A stretch of DNA of 59,189 bases. It comes from JAAFIM01 sp964467315. Lineage in GTDB: Bacteria; Bacteroidota; Bacteroidia; Chitinophagales; Saprospiraceae. Where the stretch lies: positions 1 through 59,189 of the forward strand of contig CAYXSA010000015.1 of the NCBI GenBank assembly GCA_964467315.1, in the 5' to 3' direction. The number at the start of each line of letters is the position of its first letter. Within the stretch, counting starts at the first letter, position 1. Made by a program: the position numbers and the translations under genes. Positions 48,713-57,150 of this stretch are shown here, piece after piece. The notes under the pieces are model-generated. The model had not been told where the DNA came from. It ran no database searches and saw nothing but the letters and a program-made list of their open reading frames with translations.

Positions 48713-48745
48713 TTACGAGTTACGAGTTACGAGTTACGAGTTACG
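48711..48745. repeat. Tandem heptamer repeat (AGTTACG x5)
   Basis: Five perfect 7-bp units that begin inside the stop codon of the PorW-like gene. A shorter version (two units plus a related remnant) lies at 58901-58942. Confidence 0.95.
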
Positions 48746-48777
48746 AGTTTTGGCTTATGCGCAAAATAGCCCCCAAG

Positions 48778-48839
48778 GGGCGTTTTCTTTCGTAGCCGTA
48801 GGCAAGCGCGATAGCGCGCAGCCTGCGGCTAAAACGCCC
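48778..48839. terminator. Nested hairpin between convergent genes
   Basis: The outer stem is GGGCGTTTT (48778-48786) with AAAACGCCC (48831-48839). The inner stem is TAGCCGTAGGC (48793-48803) with GCCTGCGGCTA (48821-48831, one G-U pair; its last A is also the first base of the outer right arm). The position between converging stops suggests a bidirectional terminator, although no long T-run follows. Confidence 0.6.
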
Positions 48840-48859
48840 AAGCTGCGAACACAGGCGCG

Positions 48860-50047
48860 CTAATCCGCATAAACCTTATCTCCGACCACCACAAGGCGAG
48901 CCGAAAACATCAAATTCGGGTCGCCTTTTGCTTGTAGGCTGGCTTGCAGATGCTCCGCCTTGCGCTGCGCCTGCACCGCCTGCGCCGCCCCCGCGCCGAT
49001 GCGGCAAACAACAGGCTTATCCAAATCCAACATCCTATCATTCAGATAAATATACAGCGTGTCGGCGCTATTTTGCAAAACGCGTATATCCTGCCCCTGA
49101 TGCTCCACGATTGCCGCCGACGAAAAAGCGGACGCATTCGCAGGCACACCAAGCCAATAAAATTGCCGATGTTGCTGCTTGTCGAATGCCCAAACCACCC
49201 TTTCGGGCAGGGGATTGCGCTTAAATTCGGACATCCATTTTAGCGCCACCGCATCTTGCAACTCCATCCAATGCCCCTTGCCCGCGTGTAGGGTCGTCGT
49301 ATGTACATAGCCGCCCTTTGCGTCGGCAGCCTGCAAAGAGTCCAAAATTTTGCCCCATTGCTCGGCTACCCCATTGCGATTATACGCCGCATCGAGCGCG
49401 CCCATATGTATCGCAAAAGGCAGATTGCGCAAACTCAAAGGAGAAGCATCATTCGGATGCCCCGCCATCATGGAAGCTGCCGCCAGCCTATCCGCCAAAC
49501 GCGGCGCGAGCTGATACACCCCATCGCCCCCAGCCGAATAGCCCAACAAATATACGCGCTGCAAATCCACACCCTCTTCCGCTGCTGCTAGGCGAATTAT
49601 CAAAGCAAAAAACTCATCTATATGCGACTCATGCCAAAGATTCCAATTATTTGTCGGTGCACGAGGAGCGATATAAATACCTGATAATGACTTCATTGTA
49701 GCATCATACAAATGCTGCTGATTGCGATATTGTCCGTCATTTACTTCCGCTGGAGCGCCGCCGCCGCCGTGCATAGAGATAAAAAGCGGATAGCCATTTG
49801 CAGGCTTTTCGCCCCAAGTTTTCGCAAAAAATGGCATTTCCAGCTCGCCCAAGCGCAAACGCCGCGTCTGCCACTGCCGCCCATACTCGTTTTTTAGCCG
49901 CACTTGCGCCTCCTCATACATACTTTTTCCCAGCGCTTCAGCCTGCTCAGGGCTCAAAAAATTCTTATTTTCCGTTTTCACTGAAACAGGTCTACAAGCA
50001 CTTACACACAAAAAAATAGCTAAAACGGCAAATACAGGTAGGCGCAT
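48860..50047 (-). CDS. Lipoprotein alpha/beta-hydrolase (esterase/PHB-depolymerase-like)
   Basis: A 395-residue lipoprotein (lipobox CVSAC, Cys18). The alpha/beta-hydrolase core shows an oxyanion-loop HGGGG (93-97), a nucleophile elbow GYSAGGDG (Ser171), a probable acid in GALDAAYN and a probable catalytic His in HAGKGHW. The order and the MHGGGG...IAPRAP...LLGYSAGGDG pattern fit the esterase/phospholipase/PHB-depolymerase group. The C-terminal 110 residues (from about RQFYWLGV) form a beta-rich domain seen after some such hydrolases. It is expected in the periplasm or on the outer membrane, acting on an ester substrate that cannot be named. Single gene. Confidence 0.85.
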   Translation of the reverse strand: MRLPVFAVLAIFLCVSACRPVSVKTENKNFLSPEQAEALGKSMYEEAQVRLKNEYGRQWQTRRLRLGELEMPFFAKTWGEKPANGYPLFISMHGGGGAPAEVNDGQYRNQQHLYDATMKSLSGIYIAPRAPTNNWNLWHESHIDEFFALIIRLAAAEEGVDLQRVYLLGYSAGGDGVYQLAPRLADRLAAASMMAGHPNDASPLSLRNLPFAIHMGALDAAYNRNGVAEQWGKILDSLQAADAKGGYVHTTTLHAGKGHWMELQDAVALKWMSEFKRNPLPERVVWAFDKQQHRQFYWLGVPANASAFSSAAIVEHQGQDIRVLQNSADTLYIYLNDRMLDLDKPVVCRIGAGAAQAVQAQRKAEHLQASLQAKGDPNLMFSARLVVVGDKVYAD

Positions 50048-50084
50048 CTTTAAGTCATTCTTGGTTAAAAAAGCATTTTTTTTT

Positions 50085-50250
50085 GGGCGTGCCCCCAGCC
50101 CCCGCGCCCCACGGCGTGCTTACGCACTTGTGGTCGGCGCTTAAAGGGGCTGGGGTCGGGCTATCCGCTCCATCACCTGCGCCCCGCTACGCGTGGCTGG
50201 GTGGTTCCGCTTCTATCCCTCACGCGCAGCGCCCGTAAAGCGGGCGCTGT
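50085..50250 (+). repeat. Family A intergenic repeat, copy 18
   Basis: Plus orientation and one of the longest copies. The left arm contains the submodule CACGGCGTGCTTACGCACTT (as in copy 19). The variable hairpin is the CATCACC...GGTG type with an inner GCGC pair. The trailing hairpin is CAGCGCCCG/CGGGCGCTG. Confidence 0.9.
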
Positions 50251-50312
50251 GTAAAGCCCTTGCATACAACGGCTCTACAGAGGCATATAAAAAATTTCAC
50301 TTTTCTCCCCAG

Positions 50313-50789
50313 CTAATCGTAATTCACCCCTGCGCCCATTTCTATCCGTATGCGCGAGGTCTGCACGGTATTGTAGCGAAAATTGAGTTTCAGCAGCAGA
50401 TTAAAATTGGGCTGCGTGATATAGGGCAGTAGGTCGATTTCGCTCGGTAGCAGGACTATCACGCTGCGATTGTCTTGAGGGTGTTCCAAATTATAGCCGA
50501 TTTCGACTAAACTCGTATCCGTTTGCACCAGCAAAAACGCCTGCCGCACAAAATCAAAGGTCGGCTCGCCCTGCTCCAAAAATAGCTGTATCTGATAAGG
50601 GCGCGCCTTCGTCAGCGCCAAATCCGTGCCCCGCAAACCCGTTATCGGAAAGTTATGCGTTAGCAGGCTGTTTAAGCCCGCAGGCACTTCCGTAGTCGCC
50701 ACGAAGGCGATTTGGTCGTCGAATTGGTCGCGCCGACAAGCCGAAGAAGCGAGCAGCAACAAAGTTATTAACAATAAATAGGCGCGCAT
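50313..50789 (-). CDS. Small lipoprotein of unknown function
   Basis: A 158-residue lipoprotein (lipobox LASSAC followed by RR, Cys18). The mature part is predicted all-beta, roughly like an immunoglobulin-type domain (FDFVRQAFLLVQTD; NFNLLLKLNFRYN; SRIRIEMGAGVNYD). I do not recognise the family. It lies between repeat copy 18 and family B copy 5, upstream of nothing on its strand, so probably monocistronic. Confidence 0.7.
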   Translation of the reverse strand: MRAYLLLITLLLLASSACRRDQFDDQIAFVATTEVPAGLNSLLTHNFPITGLRGTDLALTKARPYQIQLFLEQGEPTFDFVRQAFLLVQTDTSLVEIGYNLEHPQDNRSVIVLLPSEIDLLPYITQPNFNLLLKLNFRYNTVQTSRIRIEMGAGVNYD

Positions 50790-50850
50790 CGGAAGAGAGA
50801 TTTTTTAATTTTTCATTGGAAACCGTCGGCAGCTACTCCAAACCCTATTG

Positions 50851-50926
50851 CAGTACTTGCTACCATTGCCGCCTTTAGGCGGCATAGTACCAGCGCCGCG
50901 ACAGCGGCGCAGTACCTTAGGCTTGC
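50851..50926 (-). repeat. Family B hairpin repeat, copy 5
   Basis: CAGTACTTGCTACCATTGCC, GCCGCCTTTAGGCGGC, then a second hairpin GCGCCGCGACAGCGGCGC and AGTACC. It is a single copy between two minus-strand genes. Confidence 0.75.
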
Positions 50927-50933
50927 AGCGCAT

Positions 50934-52694
50934 TTAGCGAATAAGCATCACCGTACCCTGTTCCTCTACCCAAGTGCCATCGGGTTGGCGTAGGCGTATG
51001 CGAAAGACGTACACGCCCTGCGGCAGCGTTTCGCCGTTGTTGCCGTCTTTGCCGTCCCAGCCTACGAGCGGGGCGCGGCTCTCGAATAGCCGCTTTCCGT
51101 ACCTATCGAATATCTGCATGCTGTATTCTTCAATGCTATTGGGGAAAACGAAGGCGGGACGAAATTCGCGGTTATGTCCGCTCGGAGCGAAGGCATTGGG
51201 TAGGCGCATCAGCGCATTTTGCAGGGCGCAAGCCTCGTTGGAGCGCGAATAAAGGTAGCGCGAGGGCTGCGAAGGCAGGGTAAGCGCCGCCACAGCGACC
51301 ACATAATAACAGGCATTGTATTGGGCGGCTTGCTGTATATCAAGCCTGTCGCTATAAATGGTATCTACGACGGTAGCGATGCGCTGCGCCGCCTGCCCGC
51401 CAACGGACTTAAATACCTGATATTCAAGTACTTGCGCGCCTGTAAGCGTAAAAGGCGACCACTGCAAAAGGTTCGTATAATTTTCGCCTGCGCTCGTGCG
51501 TAGCCAAATGGTTTGCCCTATGCCGCTTTGTACCTCGAAGCCGCAACGGTCTGTAGTATGGACTTGGTAGCTATGGCTTTGGGTGCTGGGGCTGGCATTG
51601 GCATCAAGGGCGGAGTTGAGGCGCTGCGCGGCTGCCGAATGAAAAATAACAACCTCGCCATCGCGCTGCAAGCTGCCACTAACAAGCTCGGCGCTGGTAT
51701 CCCAAACCCATTCAGCTTCTACTTGCCCGCTGCTCGTTACGCTCAAACCCGTAAGATGCAGAAAGCGCATAGGTCGATTGGCGCGGGCTATTAGGTTGAT
51801 GCGGTTGGTAGGAGCGCCGTTGCTGGGGCGGCTTGTTTCGATGGGGCGCACCCAAAACTGCAAATCATCGCCATCTTCTACAGGCGAATAACTATAGAGT
51901 AGCGCGCTTGTGCTATCGATGATGCGCGGGGCGGCTTGGTTGATGCTTGCCCAAATTTCGTAAGTCGATACGCCAAGTTGCCAATTTTCGTAGGCATTCC
52001 AGCTAAGATGGAGCGTTTGGTTGCAGGTATCCAAATCGTAGGCAAGAAAAACGGAGGTATGCGGCCCCGTCGTGCTATCTGCTCCCCCCTCGCCTAAGAG
52101 GCTTTTGTTGCAGGGGCTTACGGCGACGATGGCGAAGCGCGCAAGTAGGTCCGTAGCGGTAGCGTCCGTAAATTGGTTGCCCGTCTGCAATTGCCCCAAA
52201 GTAGGGTAGGGGAAAAAATTGCCCGAATTGTAGGGGTTTTCTTTATAGAGTTGGTAGCCGACCACGTCGCTGCTGGGGCTGCTTTCCCATTCTACCACGA
52301 GTTGCTGCGCGGCAGAGATATAGACGCGGCGCAGATTGGGCGTGATGGGGCGCTGATTGCTCACGCTGATGCTGGTATGTGTGGCAGCGCCGCCGCAAAT
52401 CATCGCAATTTGGTATTGGATAAAGCCCTCGCTTGAGTTGGGGCTGACGAGGCTCCTTTGAGCAGGGTCTGTGAGGCTGGCAATCAGAACAAAGGGAGCG
52501 AGCGTATCGCTGCGGCTGTAGACTTCGTAAGCGTCGAAATTGGCGCAGGGCGTAGCAGACCATTCTACGGAGTCTTGCCCGATGCCCGTAAGCACCCGTG
52601 CACAAGGCGCGGATAGGTCACCCAGCTGCCCGCGAAGCGAAAAGGGCAAAAACGAGAGAAAAAGCAGCGAAAAAAGGGCGATTATTCGGAGCAT
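50934..52694 (-). CDS. Secreted fibronectin-like protein, T9SS type B sorting domain (gliding-motility C-terminal)
   Basis: A 586-residue protein with signal peptide (LFSLLFLSFLPFSLRGQ). The middle consists of several fibronectin-III-like beta domains (WSATPCANFDAYEVYSRSD, RLVVEWESSPSSDVVGYQLY, TLHLSWNAYENWQLGVSTYE). The C-terminal 85 residues are a gliding-motility-associated/type B sorting domain: LPNAFAPSGHN, MQIFDRYGKRLFES, VGWDGKDGNNGETLPQGVYVF, GTVMLIR. It is therefore an exported T9SS substrate, possibly released or bound through the type B route. Single gene; no PorP/SprF-like partner, often next to type B substrates, is present here. Confidence 0.9.
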   Translation of the reverse strand: MLRIIALFSLLFLSFLPFSLRGQLGDLSAPCARVLTGIGQDSVEWSATPCANFDAYEVYSRSDTLAPFVLIASLTDPAQRSLVSPNSSEGFIQYQIAMICGGAATHTSISVSNQRPITPNLRRVYISAAQQLVVEWESSPSSDVVGYQLYKENPYNSGNFFPYPTLGQLQTGNQFTDATATDLLARFAIVAVSPCNKSLLGEGGADSTTGPHTSVFLAYDLDTCNQTLHLSWNAYENWQLGVSTYEIWASINQAAPRIIDSTSALLYSYSPVEDGDDLQFWVRPIETSRPSNGAPTNRINLIARANRPMRFLHLTGLSVTSSGQVEAEWVWDTSAELVSGSLQRDGEVVIFHSAAAQRLNSALDANASPSTQSHSYQVHTTDRCGFEVQSGIGQTIWLRTSAGENYTNLLQWSPFTLTGAQVLEYQVFKSVGGQAAQRIATVVDTIYSDRLDIQQAAQYNACYYVVAVAALTLPSQPSRYLYSRSNEACALQNALMRLPNAFAPSGHNREFRPAFVFPNSIEEYSMQIFDRYGKRLFESRAPLVGWDGKDGNNGETLPQGVYVFRIRLRQPDGTWVEEQGTVMLIR

Positions 52695-52719
52695 AACGGC
52701 TTGAAATGAGGCAATACGG

Positions 52720-52880
52720 CTTGCATGGGCTAGCGATGCGGAGGGCTGTGGTGCGTAGCGCCACAGGTGCAGCCGTGCAGGCGCGGCTCTTTAGAGCCGT
52801 TGCATGCAAGGGCTGTACTGAGCCGATAGGCGAACCCGCAGCGTAGCGGCGCGGCGCTACGCCGCGCAGCCCCCAAAACA
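52720..52880. repeat. GC-rich palindromic segment, possibly a decayed family A relative
   Basis: A set of stems (GTAGCGCCAC, GGCTCTTTAGAGCC, TTGCATGCAA, GGCGCGGCGCTACGCCGCG) between two minus-strand genes. GGGCTGTACTGAGCCGATAGGCG recalls the GGGCTAT block, but the conserved ends are missing, so membership of family A is uncertain. Confidence 0.4.
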
Positions 52881-52897
52881 CAGCCCTAACAAACGGG

Positions 52898-54259
52898 CTA
52901 CTGCTTCGGTTTATTGTCGTATAGCTCCTCCCTTGCGACGGCGCGCACGCGCATACCCGTTTTGAGCGTCTTGCTCACGGCATCGTAAGGCTCTACAACG
53001 ATGCGCATGCTCGTATCTATGCCGCTTTTAATTTGAATATAGCTGTCGTCTTGAGCGCCAGCCTGCACAGGCAGCATCAAAACGCTATCGGCTTGCATCA
53101 GAAAGACAAATTCTTGCAATTTTTCGTCCCTTTTGGCGGCGGTACTGGGCTTATTGGCGGGATTGGGGGGCGTATTTGCGCCCGATTTGCTGGCTTGGCT
53201 CGTATCGGCGCGCACCGTAACCGCGCCGACGGGTATGGTTAGGACATTGAAAATGGTATTGGTGCGAATTTCGGCGGTGGCGGACATACCTGAGCGGAAG
53301 GGCGAGCGCCCATCGACGCTGGCGAGGTCGGCATAGGAGGCGGGGTCGATGCGCACGCGCACCTCAAAATTGGTAACTTGGTCGCTTGTGAGGCTCATCG
53401 TGAGCGCATTGCTCGCCGTGTTGGCTATCTGCGTAACGGTGCCTGTGAAGTTGCGCGTTGGGTATGCGTCGAGTTGGATATTGGCGGTGTCGCCGAGCGT
53501 GATAGACAAAATATCGCGCTCATTCACGTCGATGCGAACTTCTACGCTGCTGAGATTGGCGATTTTTAAGATGGGTGTACCTGCCATTTGGGCGGTGCCA
53601 ACGACCTGTTCGCCGCGTTTTTTGTAGAGTTTGGAGACTACGCCGTCGATGGGGGCGTAAAGGGTGGTTTGTGAGAGGTTTTTACGCTGTTCTTTGACGG
53701 TGGCTTCGGCGCTTTTTACGCTAAATTCGGCGGCGCGTATGTTTTCGTCGGCGGCTTTTAGGTTTGCCTGCGCGGTCTCGAAGGTAGCTAAGGCGGCATC
53801 GTATTCGGCGCGAGAAACTACCCCATCATCAAAGAGCTTTTTGCTGCGTTCGTAGCTGATTTTGGTGTTGCGGAACTGCGCCTCGAGTTGTTCTTTCTGA
53901 GCGCGAACAGATTGGAGTTGGGCTTTGGCGCTGCTGGTGCTGGCTTCTGTGCGTTCGACAATGCTGCTCAGCGCATCGGGGTCGACGCGGGCGAGCAGTT
54001 GCCCCGCTTTGACGACTTCGCCCTCTTTTACGGCTAATTCTATGAGCGTGCCCGATACGTTGGAGGTGATTTCTACCTCTACTTCGGGGAATACCTTGCC
54101 GCTGGCATCGACTTTTTCTATCAAATTTCGCTGCTGGGGCTGTTCTACGACTACTTTTTGCAGTTCCGCTTTTTTACCACCGCGCAGCCAGAGGACTACA
54201 GCGATGAGCGCGAAAATTCCTAAGAAAATATAGAGCGTGCGGTTGCTTTTTTTTGCCAT
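52898..54259 (-). CDS. HlyD/MacA-like periplasmic adaptor (membrane fusion protein)
   Basis: A 453-residue membrane fusion protein. It has an N-terminal membrane anchor (about 9-26), a lipoyl half-motif (GTLIELAVKEGEVVKAGQLLARVD), a long coiled-coil hairpin (about 105-205), the second lipoyl half (TTLYAPIDGVVSKLYKKRGEQV), a beta-barrel (RIDVNERDILSITLGDTANI) and a membrane-proximal domain. The order fits MacA-type adaptors that join an ABC or RND transporter to an outer-membrane channel. A Pro/Lys-rich insertion (near 365-390) interrupts the C-terminal part. Neither a MacB-like ABC transporter nor a TolC-like channel is encoded next to it, so its partners are elsewhere. Confidence 0.9.
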   Translation of the reverse strand: MAKKSNRTLYIFLGIFALIAVVLWLRGGKKAELQKVVVEQPQQRNLIEKVDASGKVFPEVEVEITSNVSGTLIELAVKEGEVVKAGQLLARVDPDALSSIVERTEASTSSAKAQLQSVRAQKEQLEAQFRNTKISYERSKKLFDDGVVSRAEYDAALATFETAQANLKAADENIRAAEFSVKSAEATVKEQRKNLSQTTLYAPIDGVVSKLYKKRGEQVVGTAQMAGTPILKIANLSSVEVRIDVNERDILSITLGDTANIQLDAYPTRNFTGTVTQIANTASNALTMSLTSDQVTNFEVRVRIDPASYADLASVDGRSPFRSGMSATAEIRTNTIFNVLTIPVGAVTVRADTSQASKSGANTPPNPANKPSTAAKRDEKLQEFVFLMQADSVLMLPVQAGAQDDSYIQIKSGIDTSMRIVVEPYDAVSKTLKTGMRVRAVAREELYDNKPKQ

Positions 54260-54317
54260 GATTTGCGAGATGTATGTGTATTTTTCGGCTTTGCCTAAGC
54301 AAATAGTTTTATTTTTT

Positions 54318-54469
54318 GGGCGTGCCCCCGCGCCGCCGCCGCGCCAAAGGGGCGCGGACGGGGGCAGCCACCACGGCGTGCTTACGCACTTGTTGGTGGG
54401 CTGCCCCTACGCGGCGCGGGGTCGGGCTATTCGGGGCGTATATTTATACGCCCCTACTATCCCTCACGC
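54318..54469 (+). repeat. Family A intergenic repeat, copy 19
   Basis: Plus orientation. The left arm is very long and holds GGGGCAGCC...GGCTGCCCC around the submodule CACGGCGTGCTTACGCACTT. The variable hairpin is GGGGCGTATA/TATACGCCCC. The GGGGCAGC/GCTGCCCC hairpin, which in copies 2, 3 and 14 fills the variable slot, here sits in the left arm. Confidence 0.92.
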
Positions 54470-54496
54470 AAGGTTCATTGGAGTCTTTTCCTACAT

Positions 54497-56326
54497 TTAT
54501 AGGTAGTCTATAATTTGCACATCGGGGCGCAGCTGCCGAAAGCGTGCTATCTCCGTTTGGGGGAGATTCGGGCAGTCGCTACAGATGATGCGGCGAAGAT
54601 ACGGCAATTTTTCGAGTGCTTGGAGTTGGTCGATAGCGCAGGCGGAAAGGTGTATTTCTTCGAGCCAAGCGAGCTTGCTTAGCGCGCTAATATCGCGCAA
54701 AGTGCGGCAGCTATCGAAGGAAACGAATTGCAATTCCAGACATTCCGCCAGTTCGCTAATGTCAGTGATGGGGCATAGGGCGATATCCAAAAACGACAAT
54801 TTTGGGCAGTAGCTGATGCCTGTAAGGCTGCTTAATTCCTTTTGCTGATGTATATGCAGTCGTTGAGTTTCTTGCAAAAAGGCAGTGATAACTTGCAGGT
54901 TATCAATGGATTTGTATTCCTTTGCCAGTTGCATGAGTTCCCCTATGGAGCGTTCCTTATAGTCTTTCTCTACCCAAGCCCCTATATAGGCTTCTTGGCA
55001 GTCGGCTAAGAGTTGGGCGATGCTATTGGAGGAGTTATAACTGGCGGAGCGTATTAATCTGTCGTTAATTTCGCTGGGCAAAATGGCGCTTTTGGGGGGC
55101 GTTATTTTTTTTTGATGGATGGCGATGAGGTAGTATAGCGCCTGTCGTTCGGGCAAATTGTCGGATTCGTACAGCTTTTTTCGCTCGTCTTGGGCATAAA
55201 GCTGCCGAGTATAAGCTGATTCGATGCTGGTCGCACGGAAGCTTTTTTTATTGCGTTCATGGAGTTGGGTATCTTCTAAGCCTCGAATGCTGCATTGAGA
55301 AAGTCGAGCGCATAATATGTCGCTTAGATGATGGCAGCCGCGCAGGTCGAAAAATCGGATATTAGGGCAGGCGCGCAGGTTGAGCGTTTTGATTGTTTTA
55401 TTGTTGCATATGCTTATGAAAATTTCTGCTGTATGCACAATCCATTCTGGAGCGCTGCAATTTAGGAGTTTTTGGGCTGGGTAAGAGAACTCAATCCGCC
55501 GCAAATTTTTCAATCCGCTGCAATCTATCTTGCTAAGAGCGCTATTTTGGCAAAAAAGCTCGACTAAATTGGGCAAATAAGCACTGGGCAACTGCTGCAA
55601 ATCGCTATCGTTGCAGCTCAACCAACTAAGAGCGTGCAAGCGGCTAATGTTTATATGGGTTATCGGGTTTTGCGATATGTTGAGGCGGCTGATAGTGGGC
55701 AGGCGGTCGAGGTCGAGCCGAGTAAGCAGCAAATGCGTCAAATCCAAGCTGCATAGGTTGTTGCAACGCTCCGCGATAATCTCCTCCAGCTCGAAAGCCT
55801 GTATATTGCAGGTTTGTAGGCTGCGGCAGCGCTGTATTTCGACCCAGAGGCGAGGTTTTACGCTAAATTCGTTTTTTAGCTGTATGCTTAGCAGCTCCGA
55901 ACAGTCCAAGACCTGTAGGTTGAAATCTGAAGCCGCTACATTGGTGATATGCAATTCGCGTAGTTTGTTCCAGTCTGCGATGTTTAGGGTATTTGCTGCG
56001 GACTGTTCCAAAATCAGTATTTCGATTTGCTCGCATATCGGTCGGAGCCAATGCAGGTCTTCGGAAGCGATAGTATCGACGAGATGTATTTTTAGGCTTT
56101 TCGCAGAAAATATCCCTTCTATGCCGTCGACCCTTGTCAAAACGCCTTCTTCGCGGTATCCTTCTCGAGAGCAGACCAGATGAAAGTACGCCAATGAATG
56201 TGGGAAAGAGGCTTTGGTACTTTCAAATCTTGCGAATTTTTGCGCATAGACTGCCGATAATATTATTGCGCGCTGTGTAGTGTTCAGCGCCTGCCACCAT
56301 GTATTTTTTGCTTCAATTGTGTACAT
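54497..56326 (-). CDS. Leucine-rich-repeat protein
   Basis: A 609-residue protein without signal peptide, predicted cytoplasmic. The start at 56326 (MYTIEAKNTW) is preferred because the -7 box at 56345-56352 overlaps the longer frame. LRRs cover about 90-380 (LDCSELLSIQLKN, CNNLCSLDLTHLLLTRLDL, LNISQNPITHINIS, LRACPNIRFFDLRGC). After a helical segment with STEL-type Gln/Leu repeats, a second LRR block closes the protein (YCPKLSFLDIALCPITDISEL, LAWLEEIHLSACAIDQL). It is a different LRR class from the protein at 15290. Role unknown; likely protein binding. Confidence 0.78.
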   Translation of the reverse strand: MYTIEAKNTWWQALNTTQRAIILSAVYAQKFARFESTKASFPHSLAYFHLVCSREGYREEGVLTRVDGIEGIFSAKSLKIHLVDTIASEDLHWLRPICEQIEILILEQSAANTLNIADWNKLRELHITNVAASDFNLQVLDCSELLSIQLKNEFSVKPRLWVEIQRCRSLQTCNIQAFELEEIIAERCNNLCSLDLTHLLLTRLDLDRLPTISRLNISQNPITHINISRLHALSWLSCNDSDLQQLPSAYLPNLVELFCQNSALSKIDCSGLKNLRRIEFSYPAQKLLNCSAPEWIVHTAEIFISICNNKTIKTLNLRACPNIRFFDLRGCHHLSDILCARLSQCSIRGLEDTQLHERNKKSFRATSIESAYTRQLYAQDERKKLYESDNLPERQALYYLIAIHQKKITPPKSAILPSEINDRLIRSASYNSSNSIAQLLADCQEAYIGAWVEKDYKERSIGELMQLAKEYKSIDNLQVITAFLQETQRLHIHQQKELSSLTGISYCPKLSFLDIALCPITDISELAECLELQFVSFDSCRTLRDISALSKLAWLEEIHLSACAIDQLQALEKLPYLRRIICSDCPNLPQTEIARFRQLRPDVQIIDYL

Positions 56327-56344
56327 TGGCTGTTTTTTTCGCTG

Positions 56345-56352
56345 CAAATATA
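56345..56352 (-). promoter_or_regulatory. Putative -7 box of the LRR gene
   Basis: TATATTTG on the minus strand fits TAnnTTTG and lies 18 bp before the ATG at 56326, implying a leader of about 10 nt. Confidence 0.55.
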
Positions 56353-56380
56353 GGCATTTACCCGCGAGCGATGAAAATAA

Positions 56381-56426
56381 AAAACGCAGATAGCTTCCCT
56401 TATCAAGAAGAAACTATCTGCGTTTT
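56381..56426. terminator. Bidirectional terminator after the YbjN-like gene
   Basis: AAAACGCAGATAG (56381-56393) pairs perfectly with CTATCTGCGTTTT (56414-56426), with A- and T-runs on both sides. It lies downstream of the minus-strand gene ending at 56451. Confidence 0.9.
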
Positions 56427-56450
56427 TGGCTGCCTTAGCGCTCTGCCGCC

Positions 56451-56900
56451 TTACTCGAAGTGTTTGCCGACGGCTACCAGCAATGCGCCGTAGGTATTGA
56501 TAGCGGCGTAAAGGTTGTCGATATGTATACCGCCCGTAAAACTTATCTCTTGAGCCAAGACCAAATCGCCGTCCTTATCCAAGTACATACGTGTCCAGCG
56601 ATATTGCGCGTTGAAATCGTTGATTTTGGCATAAGTAAAGGAAGGTTTTCCTTTGAAATAGGTTCTCAAAATCAAATCGCCGTCATCAATGAGGGCGATT
56701 ACGTTATAGGTTTTTAGCTGGAAGCTGTACTTGTTGTGTTCGGGATTTTTGAAAGTGATTTCTTTCGCCTCGAATATCTTTTCTAGTAGGGTAGAGTTGG
56801 CAAAAGTGTAGACTTCCTTTTCTTGCAACTGCTGCGCATACGCCGAAGAAGCAAAAAAGCTAAAAAAAACGAACAAAAACAGAGAGAGCGTGCCTTTCAT
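56451..56900 (-). CDS. Secreted YbjN-like protein
   Basis: A 149-residue protein with signal peptide MKGTLSLFLFVFFSFFASSAYAQ. The start at 56900 is chosen for this signal and for the promoter at 56946-56953. The mature part resembles YbjN-family proteins: alternating strands ending RMYLDKDGDLVLAQEISFTGGIHIDNLYAAINTYGALL, where the family has a (D)xDGDLxLxxDxxxxGG motif followed by a helix. The family's molecular function is poorly known. Assignment is tentative because the protein is short and exported, unlike most members. Confidence 0.6.
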   Translation of the reverse strand: MKGTLSLFLFVFFSFFASSAYAQQLQEKEVYTFANSTLLEKIFEAKEITFKNPEHNKYSFQLKTYNVIALIDDGDLILRTYFKGKPSFTYAKINDFNAQYRWTRMYLDKDGDLVLAQEISFTGGIHIDNLYAAINTYGALLVAVGKHFE

Positions 56901-56945
56901 TTGGTGTGGTTTGTAATAAATATGGGTGGGTAAAATTGTGCATAA

Positions 56946-56953
56946 CAAATATA
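56946..56953 (-). promoter_or_regulatory. Putative -7 box of the YbjN-like gene
   Basis: TATATTTG on the minus strand, 45 bp before the ATG at 56900. No clear -33 TTTG is seen at the usual distance. Confidence 0.6.
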
Positions 56954-56997
56954 GCACAAAAAAGCCATTTTATTGCAGAGCCGCTTTATTTTTTATT

Positions 56998-57099
56998 GCG
57001 TGAGGGATAGCAGTGGAAGCCCGCCTTAGCGGGCTGCAACGGATAGCCCGACCGCGCGACCTTTAAGCCGCTGCAAGCGGCGGGGAGCGCGGGCACGCC
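56998..57099 (-). repeat. Family A intergenic repeat, copy 20
   Basis: Minus orientation. The variable hairpin is AGCCCGC/GCGGGCT. The left arm has a nested CCGCTGCAAGCGG palindrome, and the left end GGGCACGCC ends at 57099, then an A-run. There is no trailing hairpin. Confidence 0.88.
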
Positions 57100-57150
57100 A
57101 AAAAAGTGAAAAGTGAAAAGTGTTATTTTGTGCACTTCTCATTCGTCATT

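Noticed and set aside
48711..48745. A possible CRISPR-like array
   Set aside because: The units are 7 bp and contiguous, without spacers. The 18-bp repeats at 44077 are also contiguous. No cas gene is present.
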